Source: Geobacter sp. UBA5735 (GTDB taxonomy: Bacteria > Desulfobacterota > Desulfuromonadia > Geobacterales > Geobacteraceae). Taken from it: a stretch of DNA of 10,833 bases. Numbering within the stretch: the first letter of the stretch is position 1; the number at the start of each line of letters is the position of its first letter. The notes below the pieces were generated by a model. The model made no database searches. It had not been told where the DNA came from and worked only from the letters and a program-made list of their open reading frames with translations. Shown piece after piece: positions 6,723 to 10,833 of this stretch. The position numbers and the translations under genes are program-made. The stretch covers positions 1 to 10,833 of the forward strand of contig DIFZ01000017.1 in NCBI GenBank assembly GCA_002419385.1. Direction: 5' to 3'.

Positions 6723-9428
6723 TTATACGTAATCAGATACCCGGTCAAACGGTTCGATGGTTGCCGCGCAAACCTTGAATTCCGGAATCTTCGCCACCGG
6801 ATCAAGGGCCTTGTTGGTCAGCCTGTTGGCAGCACCGTCGGCAAAGTGGAAGGGCATGAACAACACGTTTTCTTCCACCTTATCGGTTAGCTTCGCAATT
6901 GAAAGGATATCGCCGCGGCGGGAGGCCACTTTTACCTTTTCTCCGTCTTTAATACCGAGTTTCGCGGCGGCAGCCGGATGGATCTCGATGAACGAGCCGG
7001 GGAACAGGTTGTTCAGACCTTCGACCTTACCGGTCATGGTCTTGGTGTGGTAGTGATAGAGGATCCTGCCGGTGGTCAGGATGAACGGGTAGTCCGCACA
7101 GGGCAGTTCGGCCGAGGGGATGTATTCCGCCGGTTTGAACAGACCCTTGCCGCGGGCGAAAGCGCCCTTGTGAAGGAACTTGGTGCCGGGATGATCCGCG
7201 GTCGGGCAGGGCCACTGAAGTCCGCCGTTTTCCAGGCGAGCAAAGGAGATTCCACCATACTGCGGTGTTACGGTGGCTATTTCATCCATGATCTCGGCGG
7301 CATTCCGGTAGGTCTTGGCGTAGCCAAGTTTGTTCATCACCGCAACCAGGATCTCCCAGTCGGCTTTCGCCTCGCCGGGGGGTTCGATAGCCTTTCTCAC
7401 CAACTGGACGCGACGTTCGGTACTGGTGAAGGTCCCGTCTTTTTCGGCAAAGGAAGCGGCCGGCAGCACCACATCGGCAAGCTCCGCGGTCTCGGTGAGG
7501 AAGATATCCTGGACAACGAGGAACTCGGTGTTTTCCAGGGCTTCCTGCACGTGGTTCAGGTCCGGATCGGAAAGCATCGGGTTTTCACCCATAATGTAGA
7601 GAACCTTGATATCGCCCTTGCCCGCCTTGCCGACGATTTCGGTGACGGTAAGACCGGGCTTGTCGGACAGTGTCACACCCCAGGCTTTTTCAAATTTGGC
7701 GATAACCTCGGGATTCGCCGTCTTCTGATAGCCGGGAAGATCGCCGGGCAGACAGCCCACGTCACAGGAACCCTGAACATTGTTCTGGCCGCGCAGCGGG
7801 TTGACGCCCGAGGATTCCTTGCCCAGGTGTCCGCAGAGCAGCGCCAGATTGGAGGTGCCCATGACGCCGCTGACGCCGGTGCTGTGTTGGGTGACACCCA
7901 TGGAGTAGAAGATGGACGCCTTGTCGGCCGTTGCGTACATGCGGGCGGCTTTTCTCAGGTCTTCGGCATTGATGCCGCAGATTTCCGCGACCTTTTCCGG
8001 AGTATATTTGCTGATAATCTCCACCAGCTCATCGAAGTTTTCAGTCCGCTCGGCGATGAATTCCTTGTTCTGCAGTCCTTCAGCCAGAATGACATTCATC
8101 ATGCCGTTGAAGAGGGCCACATTGGTGCCCGGAGTAATCTGGAGGAAGACCTCGGCATCCTTCACCAGGTCGATGCGCCGCGGCTCGGCGACGATTATTT
8201 TCGCGCCCTTCAGCTTTGCCTGACGAATCTTGGCGCCGATCACCGGGTGGGTTTCCGTTGTATTGGAACCTGTGACGAAGATGACATCGCTGTCCACTGT
8301 TTCGGCAATGCTGTTGGTCATGGCGCCGCTGCCCAGGGTAGTGGCCAGGCCGGCAACCGTCGAGGCATGGCAGAGTCGGGCGCAGTGGTCAACCTGATTG
8401 GTGCCGAACACGGTGCGAACCATCTTCTGGAACAGGTAATTCTCTTCGTTTGTGACCCTTGCAGACGCCAACCCGGCAAGCGCCTCGGGGCCGTGGGCTT
8501 CCTTCACCGATTTGACTTTTTCGGTGATGAGGGTAAGCGCCTCTTCCCAGCTTGCTTCCACGAAAGCGCCGTTTTTCTTGATCAGCGGCGTGGTAAGACG
8601 GTCGGGATGATTGATGAAATTGTAGCCGAATTTGCCCTTGACGCAGAGCAGGCCGTCGTTTGCGGGTCCATCAACCGGTTCAACACCGACCACTGTGCCG
8701 TTTTTCACGAGCAGATTCATCTGGCAGCCGACACCGCAGTAGCTGCAGGTTGTCGTAGTTCTTGCGACTTCCCAGCTGCGGAATTTTTCCGGTGACTTGG
8801 GCATGAGTGCCGCCGTCGGACAGACGGATACGCAGCTGCCGCAGGAGACGCAGACCGATTCACGGACCGGATCATCGAACGGCGGGGTCGGATGGGCATT
8901 GAAACCCCTTCCGGCAAAATCGATCGCATCGCTGCACTGGAAGGCGTTGCAGGCATTGACGCAACGCCGGCAATTGACGCATTTGTTCATGTCGCGAACA
9001 TAGAACTCGTTGGATTCGTCGAGCGGAAAATCGCTCATGACACCGCGGTATCTGCTCTCCTTCACATCATACTGATAACAGAGATCCTGCAGAGTACACT
9101 TTCCTGCTTTTTCACAGGTCAGACACTCCTGGTTGTGGTCGGAAAGAAGCAGTTCAAGCATCAGCTTCCGTGCATTCAGTACCCGGTCAGTAGCTGTTTT
9201 CACCTCCATGCCGTCCATTACCGGCGTGGAGCAGGCAGCCGCCAGGTTCTTTCGTCCGGCAACCTCCACCATACAAATCCTGCAGGAAGAGTTGTCACCA
9301 GACTTGGAACTGTGCAGCTCCAGGTAACACAAGGTGGGAATATAAATCCCCAGTTTCTTCGCGGCATCGATCAGCATCGATCCCTTCGGGACTTCAACCG
9401 TTTTTCCATCAATCGTCAATTTAACCAT
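6723..9428 (-). CDS. fdhA: Formate dehydrogenase catalytic subunit, NuoG-like N-terminus, cysteine type
   Basis: A 901-residue molybdopterin enzyme oxidising formate to CO2 (or the reverse) in the cytosol; no Tat signal is present. The N-terminus carries a [2Fe-2S] domain (Cys34, 49, 52, 66), a His-Cys3 cluster site (His98, Cys102, 105, 111) and two [4Fe-4S] sites (Cys150/153/156/160 and Cys193/196/199/203). The catalytic part starts with CSYCGVGC (Cys228, 231, 235, with Cys262), then the active site HCARLCHAS at 348-356 and a C-terminal dinucleotide-binding domain from about 780. Cys353 (codon TGC) stands where selenoenzymes have Sec, followed by His354. This architecture matches soluble NAD(P)- or ferredoxin-linked enzymes such as FdsA and clostridial FdhA, which work with NuoF/NuoE-like partners, but none is encoded here. 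AGGGAG precedes the ATG by about 10 bases. The FdhD fusion and MobB encoded nearby are expected to mature it. Confidence 0.93.
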   Translation of the reverse strand: MVKLTIDGKTVEVPKGSMLIDAAKKLGIYIPTLCYLELHSSKSGDNSSCRICMVEVAGRKNLAAACSTPVMDGMEVKTATDRVLNARKLMLELLLSDHNQECLTCEKAGKCTLQDLCYQYDVKESRYRGVMSDFPLDESNEFYVRDMNKCVNCRRCVNACNAFQCSDAIDFAGRGFNAHPTPPFDDPVRESVCVSCGSCVSVCPTAALMPKSPEKFRSWEVARTTTTCSYCGVGCQMNLLVKNGTVVGVEPVDGPANDGLLCVKGKFGYNFINHPDRLTTPLIKKNGAFVEASWEEALTLITEKVKSVKEAHGPEALAGLASARVTNEENYLFQKMVRTVFGTNQVDHCARLCHASTVAGLATTLGSGAMTNSIAETVDSDVIFVTGSNTTETHPVIGAKIRQAKLKGAKIIVAEPRRIDLVKDAEVFLQITPGTNVALFNGMMNVILAEGLQNKEFIAERTENFDELVEIISKYTPEKVAEICGINAEDLRKAARMYATADKASIFYSMGVTQHSTGVSGVMGTSNLALLCGHLGKESSGVNPLRGQNNVQGSCDVGCLPGDLPGYQKTANPEVIAKFEKAWGVTLSDKPGLTVTEIVGKAGKGDIKVLYIMGENPMLSDPDLNHVQEALENTEFLVVQDIFLTETAELADVVLPAASFAEKDGTFTSTERRVQLVRKAIEPPGEAKADWEILVAVMNKLGYAKTYRNAAEIMDEIATVTPQYGGISFARLENGGLQWPCPTADHPGTKFLHKGAFARGKGLFKPAEYIPSAELPCADYPFILTTGRILYHYHTKTMTGKVEGLNNLFPGSFIEIHPAAAAKLGIKDGEKVKVASRRGDILSIAKLTDKVEENVLFMPFHFADGAANRLTNKALDPVAKIPEFKVCAATIEPFDRVSDYV

Positions 9429-9491
9429 TACAAATATTCTCCCTTTTCAATTGTAATTATTTCCGACACGAGAAATAGAGATTTGCCGAAT

Positions 9492-9554
9492 TCAAGCAAA
9501 ACCTTCAGCCCAACTGCCAGACTGAAAACCGTTCCAGTTTTTTCTTCTCGGCAT
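9492..9554 (-). CDS. Possible 20-residue mini-ORF or leader peptide ahead of fdhA
   Basis: A near-consensus Shine-Dalgarno (AAAGGAGG, ending at 9563) is followed eight bases later by ATG at 9554 and a 20-codon frame ending in TGA at 9494-9492. The peptide begins MPRRKNWNGF, ends SWAEGFA and contains two tryptophans. It stops 63 bases before fdhA. A second ATG two codons upstream (9560) shares the frame but is too close to the Shine-Dalgarno. I recognise no family. It could be a small protein, a leader peptide affecting fdhA expression, or the remnant of a lost gene. The ribosome binding site is the main evidence. Confidence 0.38.
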   Translation of the reverse strand: MPRRKNWNGFQSGSWAEGFA

Positions 9555-9705
9555 GGTCATTACCTCCTTTCATTATTCAAATGATCTCAATTGCCCTGAA
9601 ATCAAGCGCAACGGCACCCTGCCCAGGCTGACCGTCGCAAACACAGACCAATTTCCTCCATAGGTAGTGTGAAGCTGGCTATTTGTTCGATTCTGCAGGG
9701 GAATT

Positions 9706-9735
9706 AATGTACGGGGGGTGAAGATACAAAGTCAA
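9706..9735 (-). promoter_or_regulatory. Candidate sigma70-like promoter for fdhA
   Basis: In the minus direction TTGACT (9735-9730), an 18-base spacer and TACATT (9711-9706) match the sigma70 consensus at five of six and four of six positions. The start site would be near 9699. The palindrome at 9767-9781 would then be centred about 75 bases upstream, a position suited to an activator. The spacer is one base longer than ideal. Confidence 0.4.
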
Positions 9736-9766
9736 ATGGATAATATCGAAATCACCAATGAGATCC

Positions 9767-9781
9767 ATCGTTAATTACGAT
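9767..9781. promoter_or_regulatory. Palindrome ATCGT-TAATT-ACGAT upstream of fdhA promoter
   Basis: Perfect 5-base arms around a 5-base AT centre. It resembles the palindromes at 241-254 and 6539-6552, and it lies upstream of the candidate fdhA promoter. It is a candidate binding site for a regulator of the formate dehydrogenase region. The regulator is unknown, and ModE is considered only because the outer bases resemble its half-site. Confidence 0.4.
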
Positions 9782-9844
9782 ATCAAAGGGGTAAAGGAGA
9801 CAAGCGTAGCGGTTTACATGAAGTTTCCGGGTTGATGCCTGAGG

Positions 9845-9864
9845 GCACTATTCGAAAATAGTGC
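9845..9864 (-). terminator. Stem-loop just after mobB
   Basis: GCACTATT (9845-9852) pairs perfectly with AATAGTGC (9857-9864) around a 4-base loop, 12 bases beyond the mobB stop. No T-run follows in the minus direction. It may be a weak terminator or a 3'-end stabilising hairpin for the mobB transcript. Position and symmetry are the evidence. Confidence 0.45.
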
Positions 9865-9876
9865 GCGAGGGGTCGG

Positions 9877-10377
9877 TCATCTGCGCACGGCAACAAACTT
9901 CTCGAGCAGCAGATCGGCCACCCCGGAGGCGTCTTCAAGGTCGAAGAGAGGCACACCGATTTGCCAGTCCGCGTCACTCACCAGGGCAATCAACTCTTCC
10001 GGATCACAGAGAAGTTCCCGGGAGTGCGCCTTGCGGTGAATCTCTATCTTTGGTTTATCGGCCCTCTTGTATCCTTCCACAAGAATAATGTCCACCGTGC
10101 CGATCAATTCCGCCACCTGGTCGAGGCTCAGCTCTTCCGCCACTTTCCGGATCAGGGCGACTTTAGACGGCGACGATAGTGCCACGGCATCCGCGCCGGC
10201 CTGTGCGTGACGCCAGGTATCCTTGCCGGGTTTGTCTATCTCAAAATCATGGTCGTGGTGTTTGATCGTCCCCACGGTAATCTTGCGCTTTTTCAACTCC
10301 CTGACAAGTTTCTCGAGGAAGGTGGTTTTGCCGGTGCCGGATGTGCCGGCCAGAACCACCACAGGTATTGTGGACAT
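9877..10377 (-). CDS. mobB: MobB, molybdopterin-guanine dinucleotide biosynthesis P-loop protein
   Basis: A 166-residue GTP-binding protein, close to the usual length for MobB. The P-loop GTSGTGKTT occupies residues 11-19, followed by TIKHHDHDFEIDKPGKDTWRH (37-57), which matches the conserved KHxHHDFxxDxPGKDSxRH block of MobB, and the Walker B-like ILVEGYK at 98-104. MobB assists MobA in joining GMP to molybdopterin, giving the dinucleotide cofactor that formate dehydrogenases of this type carry. The frame is open to 10566, but those 63 extra residues are not family-like, while ATG 10377 has GGAGG five bases upstream and opens directly onto the first strand of the P-loop fold. The gene is divergent from selA and lies upstream of fdhA in the same direction, separated by 448 bases and a hairpin. 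No mobA is seen in the window. Confidence 0.93.
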   Translation of the reverse strand: MSTIPVVVLAGTSGTGKTTFLEKLVRELKKRKITVGTIKHHDHDFEIDKPGKDTWRHAQAGADAVALSSPSKVALIRKVAEELSLDQVAELIGTVDIILVEGYKRADKPKIEIHRKAHSRELLCDPEELIALVSDADWQIGVPLFDLEDASGVADLLLEKFVAVRR

Positions 10378-10391
10378 GATGACCTCCAATT

Positions 10392-10418
10392 TTTTCACAC
10401 GATACCATGAAGTGAAAA
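10392..10418. promoter_or_regulatory. Inverted repeat TTTTCAC-N13-GTGAAAA upstream of mobB
   Basis: Perfect 7-base arms separated by 13 bases, beginning about five bases upstream of the mobB Shine-Dalgarno. The size and symmetry suit a dimeric repressor operator overlapping the mobB promoter or leader. As RNA, it could form a hairpin next to the ribosome binding site. No regulator is assigned. Confidence 0.35.
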
Positions 10419-10539
10419 TCCGGCAAAACCCAAAATGACAGGCGATGGCCACACCGGACCAGGCGTTCTTTCCATCACACCGGTCACCGTACGAGCGAAA
10501 AGTACCGCTGCGGAAAGCGCTTGCGGCGTTCTTCTCTTC

Positions 10540-10567
10540 TTGACAATTAATGCTGAAACTATACAAT
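10540..10567 (+). promoter_or_regulatory. Sigma70-like promoter for selA
   Basis: A perfect TTGACA (10540-10545), a 16-base spacer and TACAAT (10562-10567; five of six matches). Transcription would begin near 10574 and give a leader of about 68 bases before the selA GTG. This is the best promoter match in the window. Confidence 0.6.
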
Positions 10568-10641
10568 GAGGCCGCAAAAACAACTGGTTATAATTCATAA
10601 GCAGCAAATTCTCATGTGACTCATCGAGAAAGGTATCGCTC

Positions 10642-10833
10642 GTGCTCAGAAATATCCCGAAAGTAGACAAGGTACTGGAGTGGCCGGAAATCAAGTCACT
10701 CTTGGAAGAATTCTCCCGGCCGGTCGTTATCACCTCTGTCAGGGAAACGCTCGACCTGGCGCGGGCCGACCTCCTTCGCGGGGATACGTCGTTGGAATCC
10801 CTCCAGAAAGAGGCCATTGTCGAGCGGGTACGC
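10642..10833 (+). CDS. selA: SelA, L-seryl-tRNA(Sec) selenium transferase, N-terminal part, cut by window edge
   Basis: The first 64 codons of a protein that begins LRNIPKVDKVLEWPEIKSLL after a GTG start. It continues with a helical segment (PVVITSVRETLDLARADLLRG, residues about 28-48). This matches the N-terminal region of SelA: a short L(R)xIPxVDxLL motif followed by helices that recognise tRNA(Sec), ahead of the PLP-binding domain, which lies outside the window. SelA converts Ser-tRNA(Sec) to Sec-tRNA(Sec) with selenophosphate. GTG is taken as start because no in-frame ATG precedes it and an AAGG lies eight bases upstream. A good promoter precedes it. The gene is divergent from mobB, in line with a formate dehydrogenase maturation neighbourhood. 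However, the FdhA encoded here has Cys, so its selenoprotein clients lie elsewhere. The call rests on the N-terminal 64 residues. Confidence 0.82.
   Translation, partial: MLRNIPKVDKVLEWPEIKSLLEEFSRPVVITSVRETLDLARADLLRGDTSLESLQKEAIVERVR

Larger units (their letters stand above)
9429..9876. other. Long spacer between mobB and fdhA
   Basis: This 448-base stretch holds no ordinary-sized gene. In the minus direction it contains a hairpin after mobB, an ATCGT/ACGAT palindrome, a promoter-like TTGACT/TACATT pair and a 20-codon ORF with a very good ribosome binding site, all listed separately. A long leader of roughly 270 bases before fdhA would follow if that promoter is used. No remnant of a NuoE/NuoF gene was recognised in it. 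Confidence 0.6.

Noticed and set aside
8370..8372. Possible selenocysteine codon in fdhA
   Set aside because: The codon at the active-site position is TGC, read directly from the sequence. No in-frame TGA interrupts the gene, so no recoding is needed.
6978..8795. 605-codon plus-strand ORF antisense to fdhA
   Set aside because: It lies wholly inside fdhA, which has intact domains and all cluster ligands. The antisense frame has no recognisable motif or ribosome binding site and reflects codon bias in the GC-rich gene.
9626..9658. Sigma54-type (GG-N10-GC) promoter ahead of fdhA
   Set aside because: GG and TTTGC/TTGC elements occur in the minus strand, but the GG to GC distances are off by one or more bases in each candidate, and the -24 element does not match TGGCAC.
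9692..9768. Small minus-strand ORF beginning MDLIGDFDII in the mobB-fdhA spacer
   Set aside because: No ribosome binding site precedes it and it overlaps the candidate fdhA promoter, so it is most likely chance.
10378..10566. 63-residue N-terminal extension of MobB
   Set aside because: It is not family-like, and it would run across the intergenic region holding the selA promoter. The internal ATG at 10377 has GGAGG at good spacing and begins at the P-loop strand.

Overview
The window looks like a chromosomal segment of a moderately GC-rich, anaerobic Gram-negative bacterium. My best guess is a Geobacter-type member of the Desulfuromonadota. That rests on gene content (cytosolic molybdenum formate dehydrogenase, FdhD with an N-terminal TusA-like domain, selA next to formate dehydrogenase genes, a trehalose synthase/phosphatase fusion) and general protein character, not on a database match. 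No rRNA, tRNA, CRISPR array, insertion sequence or phage gene was seen.

Layout from left to right. At the left edge a LysR-type regulator starts on the minus strand, with only its first ten codons present. A 460-base intergenic region holding small inverted repeats and a weak promoter separates it from a plus-strand gene (493-1479) for a TusA-like/FdhD sulfurtransferase fusion. Convergent to this is a tight four-gene minus-strand block (6523 down to 1505). In transcription order it encodes a xylose-isomerase-like TIM-barrel protein, an archaeal-type cofactor-independent phosphoglycerate mutase-like metalloenzyme, a 758-residue trehalose-6-phosphate synthase/phosphatase fusion, and an archaeal-type NMN/nicotinate-nucleotide adenylyltransferase. 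Gaps are 46 and 4 bases, then an 11-base overlap. Upstream lies a 199-base spacer with a large hairpin, then the 901-residue formate dehydrogenase catalytic subunit (minus, 9428-6723). A 448-base spacer with a promoter-like sequence, a palindrome and a 20-codon mini-ORF leads to mobB (minus, 10377-9877). Divergent from mobB, and running off the right edge, is the start of selA (plus), behind a good sigma70-like promoter.

How the genes fit. FdhA, FdhD and MobB form a coherent set: MobB helps attach a nucleotide to molybdopterin, FdhD passes sulfur to the cofactor of formate dehydrogenase, and FdhA is the enzyme. SelA charges tRNA(Sec) and would serve selenium-containing formate dehydrogenases, yet the FdhA here carries cysteine at the active-site position, so SelA must act on other proteins. 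FdhA has the NuoG-like iron-sulfur arm typical of NAD(P)- or ferredoxin-linked soluble enzymes, but no flavin (NuoF/NuoE-like) partner gene lies in the window. The four-gene carbohydrate/NAD block between these genes has no evident link to formate metabolism and may serve stress or compatible-solute metabolism.

The most notable points are the TusA-FdhD fusion with altered motifs, the Cys-type FdhA beside selA and without a diaphorase partner, three similar ATCG...CGAT palindromes in three intergenic regions, the mini-ORF ahead of fdhA, and the unusual gene combination around the trehalose fusion. Nothing here clearly amounts to an undescribed defence or mobile system.
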